From Streptomyces clavifer (lineage in GTDB: Bacteria; Actinomycetota; Actinomycetes; Streptomycetales; Streptomycetaceae), in the NCBI GenBank assembly GCA_014651175.1, contig BMWJ01000001.1, positions 558,001 through 622,000 of the forward strand: a stretch of DNA of 64,000 bases, read 5' to 3'. Both the position numbers and the translations under genes were made by a program. The notes below the pieces were generated by a model. The model ran no database searches. It was not told where the DNA came from and worked only from the letters and a program-made list of their open reading frames with translations. This document shows positions 34,538 through 43,218 of this stretch, one piece after another (within the stretch, counting starts at the first letter, position 1; every line of letters begins with the position of its first letter).

Positions 34538-35128
34538 TTACTTCAGCCGGTTGTGGATCCGCGTGCGCATGCCGGCCATCGAGAAGCCGCGCGGGTCGGC
34601 CTTGCCCGGTTGCCATTCCCGGTGGCCGATGACCGAGGGGGCGTTCCAGCCGTGGAATCGGCAGACCGCTGCCGCGGCCCTCTCGACGGCTTCGAGCTGG
34701 ACGGCGGGCCAGGGGTCCTCCCCGTCCCCGACGTTCTCGCACTCGAACCCGTAGAAGTGCCGGTTCCCGTCGGTGTTGGCCTGGTGGTCCGCCGGGAGAC
34801 GCTTCTCGGCGATGACGGCGCGCATCACGTCGTCGTCGCCGAGTCCGGCGTGGTTGGTCCGGCCGTAGCCGACCAGGTGGACCCGCCCGTCCTTGGCGAT
34901 CACGCCGTGGCAGAGCGGCCCGGGGAGGTCCTCGTGGCCGTCACGGCAGAGGTCGACGGTGAGGCCGGTTCCCCTGGTGACGGTGTGATGGATCATCACC
35001 CCGTGCACCGGCCCCCAGGGGCCCTGCTGGTTGCGGTTGTGTGTGCGCCAGTCGCCCACCTGGACGACGATGAGTCCTTCGTCCTTCAGGGCCTTGAGGA
35101 AACTGCTCGCGGACATGGGTGAGGACAT
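34538..35128 (-). CDS. N-acetylmuramoyl-L-alanine amidase (PGRP/Amidase_2), no signal peptide
   Basis: 196 residues from ATG 35128 with AAAGGAG about 8 bases upstream. The amidase_2/PGRP fold is seen in GVMIHHTVTRG (first zinc His), DGRVHLVGYGRTNHAG and VIGHREWQPGKADPRG (second His and the Lys-x-Asp segment). It cleaves the muramyl-alanine bond of peptidoglycan. There is no export signal and no separate binding domain, so it resembles a phage endolysin-type catalytic module, but no other phage genes are nearby. Confidence 0.85.
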   Translation of the reverse strand: MSSPMSASSFLKALKDEGLIVVQVGDWRTHNRNQQGPWGPVHGVMIHHTVTRGTGLTVDLCRDGHEDLPGPLCHGVIAKDGRVHLVGYGRTNHAGLGDDDVMRAVIAEKRLPADHQANTDGNRHFYGFECENVGDGEDPWPAVQLEAVERAAAAVCRFHGWNAPSVIGHREWQPGKADPRGFSMAGMRTRIHNRLK

Positions 35129-35261
35129 GGCCGACTCCTTTGGTACGTGGGGAGTGTGTCCGTACTGCGCTTGTACCGGAACGCGGGGTTCCGGTCCATC
35201 TGTTCGGACCGTGTGCGAGCCGATCCGGACACCTCGCCGCGTGCGGGAGCGGTGGCCGGTC

Positions 35262-36458
35262 TCAGTCCTGCGCGAGCCACAGGTCGGGGCCGAACACCTC
35301 GTAGTGGATGTCGGCCGCGGCCACGCCCTTCGTGAGCAGCTGGGAACGGACGGCACGCATGAACGGCAGCGGGCCGCAGAGGTAGGCGCGGGTCCCCGGT
35401 GCGACGACGAGCTCCGTCAGGTCGACCGTGCCGGTGCGCTCCGAGGGGTGCCCGGGCCCGGGGGTCTCGTACCAGAAGTGCGCGACGGCGTCGTGCAGCT
35501 TGCCGGTGAGCAGCGCGTGGTCGGCGCGGAGGGCGTGGTCGGCGGGCGACCGGTCGCCGTGCACGACGGTGACGGGGGAGCGGTGGCCCTCGTCCGCCAG
35601 GTGTTCCAGCATCGACAGCATCGGCGTGCAGCCGATGCCCGCGGAGGCCAGGAGCAGCGGTGCGTCCCCGTCCTCGATCACCAGGTCGCCGTACGGGGCG
35701 GAGACGCGCAGCCGGTCGCCCTCCCGGACGTGTGCGTGCAGGTGCCGGGAGACCTCGCCGTCGGGAGTGCCCTCGCCCCGTACCCGCTTGACGATGAAGG
35801 AGCGGAGGGTGGATCCGGGTGCGCCGGTGAGGCTGTACTGGCGTATCTGACGTGCTCCGTCGGCGAGTTCCACCTGTACGGAGACGTACTGGCCCGGGCT
35901 GAAGCCGGGAGCGGGGGCGCCGTCGGAGGGGGCGATGCGGAAGGTGGCGACGTCCTCGCCCTCCTCGGTCCGCGAGGCCACCGTCCACTCGCGCCACACG
36001 TCGCCGGCCATGACGCCCTGCTGTGCGTACAGGCGGTCCTCGATGGAGACCAGGGCGTTGGCCATCAGCCAGTAGACCTCGTCCCAGGCGGCGGCGACCT
36101 CGGGGGTGACCGCGTCGCCGAGCACCTCGGCGATGGCGGCGAAGAGGTGCGTGTGCACGATCTCGTACTGCGGTGCGGTGATGCCCAGGGAGGCGTGCTT
36201 GTTGGCTATGCGGTTCAGCATCACGTCGGGGCGCGTGTCCGGGTGTGCGACCAGATGGGCGGCGAAGGCCGCGATCGAGCCGGCGAGTGCCTGACGCTGG
36301 GTCCCGGAGGCCTGGTTGCCCCGGTTGAAGAGGTCGCGGAGCAGCTCCGGGTGGGCGTCGAAGAGCTTCTGGTAGAAGAGGTCCGCTATGTCGCCGATGG
36401 CCGCTCCGACAGCGGGCAGGGTGGCTCGGACAGTGGCGGTCGACGTCTCGGAGAGCAT
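35262..36458 (-). CDS. hmp: Flavohaemoglobin, nitric oxide dioxygenase
   Basis: 398 residues. Globin domain (about 1-140) with distal Tyr29 and Gln54 and proximal His88 (IANKHASLG). It is followed by a ferredoxin-reductase FAD domain (about 150-255, RQIRQYSLTGAP) and an NAD domain (about 260-398, LLASAGIGCTPMLSML; AYLCGPLPFM). Converts NO to nitrate using O2 and NADH. GAGGAG lies 7 bases before ATG 36458. An NsrR-type palindrome sits about 43 bases upstream, and the nsrR gene follows upstream on the same strand. Confidence 0.95.
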   Translation of the reverse strand: MLSETSTATVRATLPAVGAAIGDIADLFYQKLFDAHPELLRDLFNRGNQASGTQRQALAGSIAAFAAHLVAHPDTRPDVMLNRIANKHASLGITAPQYEIVHTHLFAAIAEVLGDAVTPEVAAAWDEVYWLMANALVSIEDRLYAQQGVMAGDVWREWTVASRTEEGEDVATFRIAPSDGAPAPGFSPGQYVSVQVELADGARQIRQYSLTGAPGSTLRSFIVKRVRGEGTPDGEVSRHLHAHVREGDRLRVSAPYGDLVIEDGDAPLLLASAGIGCTPMLSMLEHLADEGHRSPVTVVHGDRSPADHALRADHALLTGKLHDAVAHFWYETPGPGHPSERTGTVDLTELVVAPGTRAYLCGPLPFMRAVRSQLLTKGVAAADIHYEVFGPDLWLAQD

Positions 36459-36500
36459 CGATGACTCCTCGGGTGTGGAGAGGGGCGGAAGGACATCTGA

Positions 36501-36523
36501 AACTTGCATTTCGCATGCATGTT
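36501..36523. promoter_or_regulatory. NsrR operator at hmp
   Basis: AACTTGCAT-TTCGC-ATGCATGTT, a near-perfect inverted repeat with 5-base spacer of the known Streptomyces NsrR form, between nsrR and hmp. Confidence 0.85.
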
Positions 36524-36562
36524 TTTGGGCGGCCGGGACCGCGCGCCGTGGGCGTGCGGGGA

Positions 36563-37015
36563 TCAGCCGGGTGCGGGGCGGCCTGCGCTGATGCCGATCA
36601 GCAGCGGGCCGGTGGGCGAGGAGACGAGATCCGCGACCGTGATGGGGTCGAGCGAGGCGTAGAACGCCTCCTCGGCCAGCCGGAGCGCCGAGCGCAGCCG
36701 GCACGCGGAGCGCAGGGGGCAGGGGGTGTCGCCGTCGCAGTCGACGACCTCGCCCGGCCCCTCCAGCTGCCGTACGAGTCCGCCGATCGACGCGGACCGG
36801 CCGGCGCCGGTGAGGGTGAGGCCGCCTCCGCGGCCCCGGCGCGCGTCGACCAGGCCGAGGTGCTGGAGGCGGGCGACGACCTTGGCCGCGTGGGTGTACG
36901 GCACCTGCATCGTGGCCGCCACCTCCCGGGTGGTCGGCGGGTCCTCGCTCTCCGGCGCGACGGCCAGGCGCATGAGCACGCGGAGTGCCACGTCGGTGAA
37001 TCTCGTCAGCCGCAT
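36563..37015 (-). CDS. nsrR: NsrR, Rrf2-family nitric-oxide-sensing repressor
   Basis: 150 residues. Winged-helix DNA-binding domain (about 1-65) and the three [4Fe-4S] cysteines at 93, 99 and 105 (C-x5-C-x5-C), the same positions I recall for S. coelicolor NsrR. Nitrosylation of the cluster releases DNA. Two operators flank it: one before hmp and one over its own start region (37031-37053), indicating autoregulation. ATG at 37015. Confidence 0.94.
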   Translation of the reverse strand: MRLTRFTDVALRVLMRLAVAPESEDPPTTREVAATMQVPYTHAAKVVARLQHLGLVDARRGRGGGLTLTGAGRSASIGGLVRQLEGPGEVVDCDGDTPCPLRSACRLRSALRLAEEAFYASLDPITVADLVSSPTGPLLIGISAGRPAPG

Positions 37016-37030
37016 GCACGCAGACTAGAT

Positions 37031-37053
37031 AAGTTGCATGAGAGATGCAAATT
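37031..37053. promoter_or_regulatory. NsrR autoregulatory operator
   Basis: AAGTTGCAT-GAGAG-ATGCAAATT, an inverted repeat with 5-base spacer like the hmp site, 16 bases before the nsrR start and 139 bases before the encapsulin start. Confidence 0.82.
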
Positions 37054-37191
37054 AAGCGGTACGCGCGGCGACGCTGGGCAACATGCCCCGAACGCAGCCC
37101 GATTAGTCACACTCTTTTGTGTAATAGCGCGCCGAGTCCTCCTGCTGAAAGGCTTCTTCCGCAGGTCAGCCCGTGATCGAGAGGATGTCGG

Positions 37192-38598
37192 ATGTCCGTT
37201 GGTGAAGAGGTTCGCGACACGCAGCAGCCGCCGCAGCAGAGTCTCGGTACGGCAGCTGCGAGGAACCTCGCGACGACGACCAAGTCGGCCCCGCAGATGC
37301 AGGAGATCACCTCCCGGTGGCTGCTGCGCATGCTGCCGTGGGTGCAGGTGCAGGGCGGTGCGTACCGGGTGAACCGCCGGCTGAGCCACTCGGTCGGGGA
37401 CGGCCGGGTGACGTTCGTCCAGACGGGCGACCAGGTGACGGTCATTCCCGCGGAGCTCGGTGAACTGCCCGCCCTGCGGGACTTCGGGGACGAGGAGGTG
37501 CTGGCCGAGCTGGCACGCAGGTGCGAGCAGAGCGAGGTGGCCCCCGGGGAGGTCCTCGCCACCTCGGGCGATGCGGCGGACCGCGTCTACCTGCTGGCCC
37601 ACGGCAAGGTGGAGAAGGTCGGCACCGGGCCGTACGGGGACGAGACGGTGCTCGGAGTCCTCGCCGACGGCGCCTACTTCGGTGACCACGCACTGGTCGA
37701 CGGCGACGCGGCCTGGGAGTACACGGCCCGTGCCGTGACCGCCTGCACCCTGCTGACACTGCGGCGTTCGGATGTGCTCAACCTCGCCGAACGCGCCGAC
37801 TCGCTCCGGGACCACCTGGCCCGGCTGCTCGCCATCCCGCACCAGCGCACCAACCGCTACGGCGAGGCGGAGATCGACCTGTCGGCGGGACATGTGGGGG
37901 AGGCCGTCGTCCCGCACACCTTCGTCGACTACGAGTCGGCCCCGCGTGAATACGAGCTGAGCGTCGCCCAGACGGTGTTGAAGGTCCACAGCAGGGTCTC
38001 CGACCTCTACAACCAGCCGATGAACCAGACAGAGCAGCAGTTGCGGCTCACGGTCGAGGCGCTGCGCGAGCGCCAGGAGCACGAGCTGATCAACAACCGC
38101 GAGTTCGGGCTCCTCAACAACTGCGACTACGGGCAGCGCCTCCAGCCCCACGACGGGGTGCCCGGCCCCGACGACATGGACGAACTGCTCTCGCGCCGGC
38201 GCGGGTCGAAGCTGTTCCTCGCCCATCCGCGGGCCATCGCCGCTTTCGGCCGCGAGTGCAACAGGCGCGGTCTGGTGCCGGAGAGCGTGGAGGTCGCCGG
38301 TCACCACGTGCCCGCCTGGCGAGGGGTCCCGATCTTCCCGTGCAACAAGATCCCGGTCACCGAATCCCGCACCACGTCGATCATCTGCATGAGGACCGGT
38401 GAGGCGGACCAGGGCGTCATCGGGCTCCAGCAGAGCGGCATCCCCGACGAGATCGAGCCGAGCCTGTCGGTCCGCTTCATGGGGATCGACGAGCAGGCGA
38501 TCATCTCCTACCTCGTGACGGCCTACTACTCCGCGGCCGTCCTGGTGCCCGACGCCCTCGGAGTCCTGGAGAACGTCGAGGTCAGCCGCTGGAGGTGA
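37192..38598 (+). CDS. Family 2B encapsulin nanocompartment shell protein
   Basis: 468 residues. HK97-fold shell protein of the family 2B type, with a cyclic-nucleotide-binding-like domain inserted at about residues 93-215 ([13 protein letters not shown] ... [13 protein letters not shown] ... [10 protein letters not shown]). The flanking parts are the encapsulin core: [15 protein letters not shown] at 61-75, [20 protein letters not shown] and the C-terminal E-loop/A-domain region with [19 protein letters not shown] and [18 protein letters not shown]. The nucleotide pocket is imperfect (FGDHAL for FGE-L; TARAV for R-A/S-A), so ligand binding is uncertain. A polyprenyl diphosphate synthase gene, a known cargo class for this family, follows on the same strand. 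Confidence 0.92.
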   Translation: MSVGEEVRDTQQPPQQSLGTAAARNLATTTKSAPQMQEITSRWLLRMLPWVQVQGGAYRVNRRLSHSVGDGRVTFVQTGDQVTVIPAELGELPALRDFGDEEVLAELARRCEQSEVAPGEVLATSGDAADRVYLLAHGKVEKVGTGPYGDETVLGVLADGAYFGDHALVDGDAAWEYTARAVTACTLLTLRRSDVLNLAERADSLRDHLARLLAIPHQRTNRYGEAEIDLSAGHVGEAVVPHTFVDYESAPREYELSVAQTVLKVHSRVSDLYNQPMNQTEQQLRLTVEALRERQEHELINNREFGLLNNCDYGQRLQPHDGVPGPDDMDELLSRRRGSKLFLAHPRAIAAFGRECNRRGLVPESVEVAGHHVPAWRGVPIFPCNKIPVTESRTTSIICMRTGEADQGVIGLQQSGIPDEIEPSLSVRFMGIDEQAIISYLVTAYYSAAVLVPDALGVLENVEVSRWR

Positions 38599-38606
38599 CC
38601 CTCCCT

Positions 38607-38637
38607 GGCCCGGGTGGCGGCGGACGCCGCCCGGGCC
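38607..38637 (+). terminator. Hairpin between shell and cargo genes
   Basis: 13-bp stem with one G-U pair (GGCCCGGGTGGCG 38607-38619 with 38625-38637) and a 5-base loop, 8 bases after the shell stop. Probably attenuates read-through so that shell exceeds cargo. Confidence 0.75.
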
Positions 38638-38690
38638 CGTACGCGCAGGCCGCCACCAAGGTGCCTCCGTGGCGCCCGGAAGGAGTGACC

Positions 38691-39740
38691 GTGACCATGA
38701 CGAGTACGGACGCCGCGACGGAAGGACACGAGGCCGCGGCGCTCCTCGAGCGCACCCGTGACCTCGTCGATCCTCATCTCCGGGCGGCCGTGGAGTCGCT
38801 GCCCGGGGGCATGCGCCGGGTCGCCATGTACCACTTCGGCTGGCAGAACGCCGACGGAAGCCCCGCCTCCGGACAGGCCGGCAAGGCCATCAGACCCGCG
38901 CTCGTCCTGGCCGCGGCCCGTGCGCTCGGCGGCGATCGTGAAACGGCGATGCGGGCGGCCGTCGCCGTGGAGCTGGCGCACAACTTCACCCTGCTCCACG
39001 ACGACGTCATCGACGAGGACGCCACCCGCAGGCACCGGCCCACGGCCTGGGCGGTGTTCGGTGTGCCGGACGCGGTCATCACGGGTGACGCCATGCTCGC
39101 CCTCGCACAGCGACTGCTGGCGGACGACACGCACCCCGCGTCCGGGCGCGCTTCGGCGCGTCTGTCCACCTGCGTCATCGAGCTGTGCGCGGGGCAACAG
39201 GCCGACTGCGCCATGGAGGAGCGCGGCCCCGACGACGTGACGCTCGACGAGTGCCTCACGATGGCCACGGCCAAGACCGGTGCTCTGCTGGGCTGCGCCT
39301 GCGCGCTCGGTGCCCTCTACGCGGGCGCGGACGAGCGGGAGGTCGGTGCCATGGACGGCTTCGGCAGGGAGGCGGGACTCGCCTTCCAGCTCATCGACGA
39401 TCTGATCGGTATCTGGGGGGACACCGCGCGTACGGGCAAGCCGGTGGGGGCGGATCTGGCGGCCCACAAGAAGTCCTTGCCCGTCGTGGCAGCCCTCACG
39501 TCGGGCACCGCCGCGGCGGCCGAGCTCGCCGCGCTCTACCGGGGTGCCATGAACACCCCGGACGAGGTGAACCGGGCCGCTGCCGCGGTCGACAGGGCCG
39601 GCGGCCGTGACTGGGCGCAGGTATGCGCGGCGGACCGGATGGCCCGCGCGGTCCACCACCTGTCCCGGGCGGTTCCCGATCCGGCCGCCGCCGGCGACCT
39701 GTTGGCCCTGGCGGAGTTCGTGACCCGCAGAACACACTGA
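38691..39740 (+). CDS. Polyprenyl diphosphate synthase, probable encapsulin cargo
   Basis: 349 residues from GTG 38691 (MTMTSTDAAT), with GGAAGGAG 5 bases upstream; ATG 38697 is nearly as good. An open frame continues to a GTG at 38595 overlapping the shell stop, but that part encodes only the Gly/Pro-rich reading of the intergenic hairpin. First Asp-rich motif HDDVIDED (Asp104, Asp105, Asp108); second motif QLIDDLIGIWGD (Asp236, Asp237), where the usual final Asp of DDxxD is Gly. GKAIRPAL supplies the diphosphate-binding Lys and Arg. The enzyme condenses isopentenyl units; chain length cannot be told. Directly downstream of the shell gene. Confidence 0.88.
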   Translation: MTMTSTDAATEGHEAAALLERTRDLVDPHLRAAVESLPGGMRRVAMYHFGWQNADGSPASGQAGKAIRPALVLAAARALGGDRETAMRAAVAVELAHNFTLLHDDVIDEDATRRHRPTAWAVFGVPDAVITGDAMLALAQRLLADDTHPASGRASARLSTCVIELCAGQQADCAMEERGPDDVTLDECLTMATAKTGALLGCACALGALYAGADEREVGAMDGFGREAGLAFQLIDDLIGIWGDTARTGKPVGADLAAHKKSLPVVAALTSGTAAAAELAALYRGAMNTPDEVNRAAAAVDRAGGRDWAQVCAADRMARAVHHLSRAVPDPAAAGDLLALAEFVTRRTH

Positions 39741-39827
39741 GTGCCACCCGCCCATGACCGGCGATCCGCCGCAACTCTAGGATCCCGTAAGTCGGTTGGG
39801 ATCACCGCGGACGAAGGGGTGGGACGC

Positions 39828-40424
39828 GTGGGCGTACGCATACGGCAGGCGGACGAGCGGGACAGGGATCGGGTCGTACGGATTCTGGACGAGGCGTTCC
39901 ACGATGATCCGGTCAGCACCTGGATCTTCCCGGACGAGGACCACCGGCGCGCGGTGCACGGCGCGTTCCTCGGTGTCTTCGCCGACATCACACTGGCGGG
40001 AGGCCGTATCGACCTCCTGGAGGACGGTACGGCCGCGGCTCTCTGGTTCTCCGTGCCCGCGGGAGCGCCCGAGGGGACCGACGACACACCCGCACTCATG
40101 CGGGAGACCGCGGATCCCGACAACGAACGGGCGGAGCTGGTGGGGAGGCTGACGGGAGCGGTCCACCCGCACGACCGTGCGCACGAATACCTGCTGATGA
40201 TCGGTGTCTCCCCGCAGTGTCAGGGTGAAGGCATCGGGGAAGCGCTGATCAGCGGGGTCCTGGAGCGCTGCGACCGCGAGGGGATCCCCGCCTACCTGGA
40301 GGCGAGCAGCATGCGCAGTCGCGGCCTCTACGAACGGCTCGGCTTCACCTTCACGGGGCGGACCGTTGACCTGCCGGACGGGCCCGCCATGTGGCCCATG
40401 TGGCGTGAACCGCGGATCGGCTGA
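39828..40424 (+). CDS. GNAT-family acetyltransferase
   Basis: 198 residues from GTG 39828 (MGVRIRQADERD), AAGGGG upstream. Single GNAT domain: RQADERDRDRVVRILDEAF at the N-terminus, beta-4/acetyl-CoA loop LLMIGVSPQCQGEGIGEALI (about 120-139) and ASSMRSRGLYERLGF near the end. The type resembles those acting on small molecules; acceptor unknown. It follows the cargo gene by 87 bases on the same strand and might belong to the encapsulin transcript. Confidence 0.85.
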   Translation: MGVRIRQADERDRDRVVRILDEAFHDDPVSTWIFPDEDHRRAVHGAFLGVFADITLAGGRIDLLEDGTAAALWFSVPAGAPEGTDDTPALMRETADPDNERAELVGRLTGAVHPHDRAHEYLLMIGVSPQCQGEGIGEALISGVLERCDREGIPAYLEASSMRSRGLYERLGFTFTGRTVDLPDGPAMWPMWREPRIG

Positions 40425-40500
40425 TCGACCCCCTGGGCGGGGGCGCGGAAGGGGAGGGCGCCACGGGGCGGGCGCCGGCCACGGGCTACAGTCCCTGCTC

Positions 40501-41169
40501 ATGACAGATGAGTCGTGGGCAGGCTGGTACCGGGACCGTCATGGCTCCGAGGCCGTCATTCTCACCACGGACGGACAGCAGCTCCGCATCCGGGTCAGAG
40601 GCAGCGACTTCGAGGGTGTGAGCTTCGACGGTCTGGGTCCCGTGGCCGGCGCTCCGCCCGCGGAGGGCGTGTTCGACCTGGTGGGCGGCGTGCTCAGCGA
40701 CTGCGTACTGGAATGGGACCTTCCGATCCCGGTCCTGGTCTCCGGCACGGTCCGCCAGGCCACGCTCAGCTGCCTGTTGTCCCTGCGCCGTGCCGACCCG
40801 GATCTGTACCTCGCCCTCCACCTGGACGGGGCGGTGTACGAATCGAACCGCGCCGAGGGCGACTTCGCGGCAGCACTGGCCACGGTCCAGCGCATCCTGC
40901 CGCCGGGTATACAGCTGCAGACCTGCATAGCCTGCGCCTTCTCCGACTACTTCCCCACGCCGCTCCGCGGCCTCTCCGGCGGACTCGCGTGCTTCCGCGG
41001 CGTGAAGGACGCGTACCGCGGCGCGGCGGGCGGTGGCGACGTCGCCGACCTGTGGGAGCGGCGCACGGGCTTCGTCCAGGAGATCTGGAGCTGCCGGGAG
41101 TTCGAGCCGCGTCCGGCGGAGGGAGCGGGCACCGGCCACCGGGGCGCCTTCCCGCTGGAGCTCGCCTGA
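40501..41169 (+). CDS. Conserved hypothetical protein (DUF6304-like)
   Basis: 222 residues, cytosolic, no signal or membrane segment. I believe it belongs to the actinobacterial DUF6304 family. Visible points are an N-terminal WAGWYRDRHGSEAVILTTDG, a central beta-rich region, a CIAC dicysteine motif in LQTCIACAFSDYFPTP (about 139-154) and FRGVKDAYRG. No functional assignment is known to me. Confidence 0.65.
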   Translation: MTDESWAGWYRDRHGSEAVILTTDGQQLRIRVRGSDFEGVSFDGLGPVAGAPPAEGVFDLVGGVLSDCVLEWDLPIPVLVSGTVRQATLSCLLSLRRADPDLYLALHLDGAVYESNRAEGDFAAALATVQRILPPGIQLQTCIACAFSDYFPTPLRGLSGGLACFRGVKDAYRGAAGGGDVADLWERRTGFVQEIWSCREFEPRPAEGAGTGHRGAFPLELA

Positions 41170-41280
41170 CCACGTGCCTGCCGGGCCGGTGGGGACCGGT
41201 CCGCGTTCTTCCGGGCGGGCGGGGCCGGGCCCTTCACCAGCCGGCCCGGTGAGGGACGGGCCCGTGTGCTCCGGTCATGC

Positions 41281-41316
41281 CCGTGGGGCCGCTCCTCGCG
41301 CGGAGCGGCCCCACGG
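41281..41316 (-). terminator. Terminator of the snapalysin gene
   Basis: Perfect 15-bp stem CCGTGGGGCCGCTCC / GGAGCGGCCCCACGG with 6-base loop, 14 bases past the snapalysin stop; probably also serves the convergent gene at 40501. Confidence 0.85.
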
Positions 41317-41329
41317 GGTGTTACGGGGA

Positions 41330-42007
41330 TCAGGAAGTGGCGCGGGCGAGTGCGGCCGCGAAGCCGTTGCGCCAGAGGGTGTTCACCCGCGAGCGCTCGG
41401 TGGCGTTCGGATAGGCGTTGGTGCAGGACGTGCCGGGACCGCCGCCCGACATGAGCTCGCTGCACGGGCCCGTGTAGTGGTCCGGCAGACCGAGCACGTG
41501 CCCGGTCTCGTGAGCGGTGACCCGGGTCGAGTTGTACTGCCTGTTCTGGGCGTAGTCGAGGAAGATGTAGCCGCTGCCGTGCCCGTTCGTGCTTGCGTAC
41601 GATCCCCGGGAGTCGTTGCCCTCGTAGTAGGCGAAGTCCGCGTTCGAGCCCTCCTGCAGCTTGACGTTGCTGACGGAGCTGTTCCAGATGCTGGTGCTGC
41701 TCGCTATCTGGCTGCGGAAGCTGGGGGCGTTCGCGGTGCTGTAGACCACGGTGACGGCCAGGGCACCCGGCTTGGCGGCACGCTTCTCGGCGACCGACTT
41801 CATCACGGCCTCGAAGAAGGCCTTGTTCGAGGCGGCGTTCTCGCTCGAACCGGCGTACGCGGCATAGCCGGCCTGTGCGGTGGCGACGGGGGCGGAGGGT
41901 GCGACAGGTGCCGGTGCGGCGACTGCCGGGGTGGTGCCCAGCGCGGCGGCGAGGCCGAGACCGAGACCTGCCACGGCCGACATGATGGCTGTCCTGGGGT
42001 GTCTCAT
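41330..42007 (-). CDS. snpA: Snapalysin, secreted small neutral metalloprotease (M7)
   Basis: 225 residues. Signal peptide (about 1-30, TTPAVA-A), short Ala/Pro-rich propeptide (31-60) and M7 protease domain. Zinc motif [12 protein letters not shown], with His166, Glu167, His170 and Asp176 as third ligand, which is the metzincin variant diagnostic of snapalysin. A Cys pair lies nearby (PCSEL and TSCTN). Extracellular milk-hydrolysing protease in streptomycetes. AGGAG is 8 bases before the ATG. Divergent from a LysR gene, its known type of activator. Confidence 0.93.
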   Translation of the reverse strand: MRHPRTAIMSAVAGLGLGLAAALGTTPAVAAPAPVAPSAPVATAQAGYAAYAGSSENAASNKAFFEAVMKSVAEKRAAKPGALAVTVVYSTANAPSFRSQIASSTSIWNSSVSNVKLQEGSNADFAYYEGNDSRGSYASTNGHGSGYIFLDYAQNRQYNSTRVTAHETGHVLGLPDHYTGPCSELMSGGGPGTSCTNAYPNATERSRVNTLWRNGFAAALARATS

Positions 42008-42123
42008 GGGGGGTTCTCCTACCTGTCCGAGGAACCCCGTCCGGAAGACCGGACGGGGAACGGGTGGGCGGTACGGAGAGAGTGTCGGGCCCGGCGGGGC
42101 CCCGGCGGATGATGTCAACCGGT

Positions 42124-42140
42124 GATAGCGCCGCCCTATC
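42124..42140. promoter_or_regulatory. LysR-type operator between snpA and snpR
   Basis: GATAG-N7-CTATC inverted repeat containing a T-N11-A core, in the divergent intergenic region. GGTGATAG and CTATCGCC extend it. Confidence 0.6.
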
Positions 42141-42262
42141 GCCCCCACAGGAACCGCACAGCACCAGCACGTGCATCTCGCCCCAACACCCGCTGAATAG
42201 CGCACGTTTAATGGGGTTGGGCCATCTGGTGCCCGTAGCGCGAACAGCCATACGCTCGGCTC

Positions 42263-43216
42263 ATGGAGCTGGAGGTGAGACACCTCAGGGCGCTCTGCGC
42301 CATCGCCGACACGGGCAGCCTGCACCAGGCCGCCCGGCGGCTCGGCGTCAGCCAGCCCTCGCTGACCACCCAGCTCCAGCGCATCGAGAAGTCGATGGGC
42401 GCGGAGCTCTTCCGCCGCGAACGGACCGGCTGCCGGCCGACCCTGCTCGGACGCGCCGTCCTGAGCCGGGCCCGCCCTCTGCTGGACGGCATGTCCGCCC
42501 TCGTCGGCGCTGCGGTCGCGGAGGCCGAGGCGGCCGGATCCGGTGGCCCCCGCCTTCGCATCGGGTCCACCGCCAGCCGGGTCATAGGCGGCTGGCTGCG
42601 CCGGCTTCGGCTGCGGCTGCCCGGGACCGACATCTCGCTGCGGGTCGATGTCTCGGCCCGCACGCTGCTGGACACCGTGGCGGCCGGCCGGCTCGACGTG
42701 GCCTTCGTGCACGAGGTGGAGGGCTGTCCGCTGACCGTCCCGGACGGCCTGCAGCAGCGTGTACTGCTGGACCGCGAGCCGCAGTTCATCTCGCTGTCCC
42801 GCGACCACCCCGCGGCGGGCCGCCCCGTGGTGGACCTCGACGACCTGGCCACCGACCGCTGGATGGTCGACCCGTCGGTGGACGGCGAGTGGGACGGGGT
42901 CCGCCGGGTCCTGGGCGCTGCCGGTCTCGACCCGCCCGTCCTGCACGGCGACTACCTCACGGCGGCCTCCCTGGTGGTGCTGGGCGAGGCGGTGGCCCCC
43001 TGCCAGCCCACGTCCGGCCCGCGCGACGACATGGCGATCCGTCCCCTGCGCGGCGATCCGCTGGCCGTGCGGCTGCTGCTGGTCTCCCGGCCGGGCGCCG
43101 ACATGGACGCGGTGTACGGGGAACTGGAGGCGGCCTACCGCGAGGCGGCACAGCGGGCGGCGGACTACCACCAGTGGCTGGTGCGCCACCACAGCCCACT
43201 CGCGCAACTGGCCTGA
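42263..43216 (+). CDS. snpR: LysR-family activator of snapalysin
   Basis: 317 residues. N-terminal winged helix-turn-helix (about 1-62, [38 protein letters not shown]) and a substrate-binding-like effector domain (about 92-300). It is divergent from snpA; in Streptomyces such a LysR gene (snpR/mprR) adjacent to snapalysin activates it. The effector is unknown. Downstream of its stop begins a run of 14-base tandem repeats. Confidence 0.9.
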   Translation: MELEVRHLRALCAIADTGSLHQAARRLGVSQPSLTTQLQRIEKSMGAELFRRERTGCRPTLLGRAVLSRARPLLDGMSALVGAAVAEAEAAGSGGPRLRIGSTASRVIGGWLRRLRLRLPGTDISLRVDVSARTLLDTVAAGRLDVAFVHEVEGCPLTVPDGLQQRVLLDREPQFISLSRDHPAAGRPVVDLDDLATDRWMVDPSVDGEWDGVRRVLGAAGLDPPVLHGDYLTAASLVVLGEAVAPCQPTSGPRDDMAIRPLRGDPLAVRLLLVSRPGADMDAVYGELEAAYREAAQRAADYHQWLVRHHSPLAQLA

Positions 43217-43218
43217 AC

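Noticed and set aside
34538-35128. Prophage remnant suggested by an endolysin-like amidase
   Set aside because: Neighbouring genes are ordinary chromosomal genes; no integrase, att repeats, holin or structural genes.
38595-38690. Gly/Pro-rich N-terminal extension of the polyprenyl synthase as a cargo-loading peptide
   Set aside because: It coincides with a strong intergenic hairpin, and a better start lies at 38691; kept only as a point to test.
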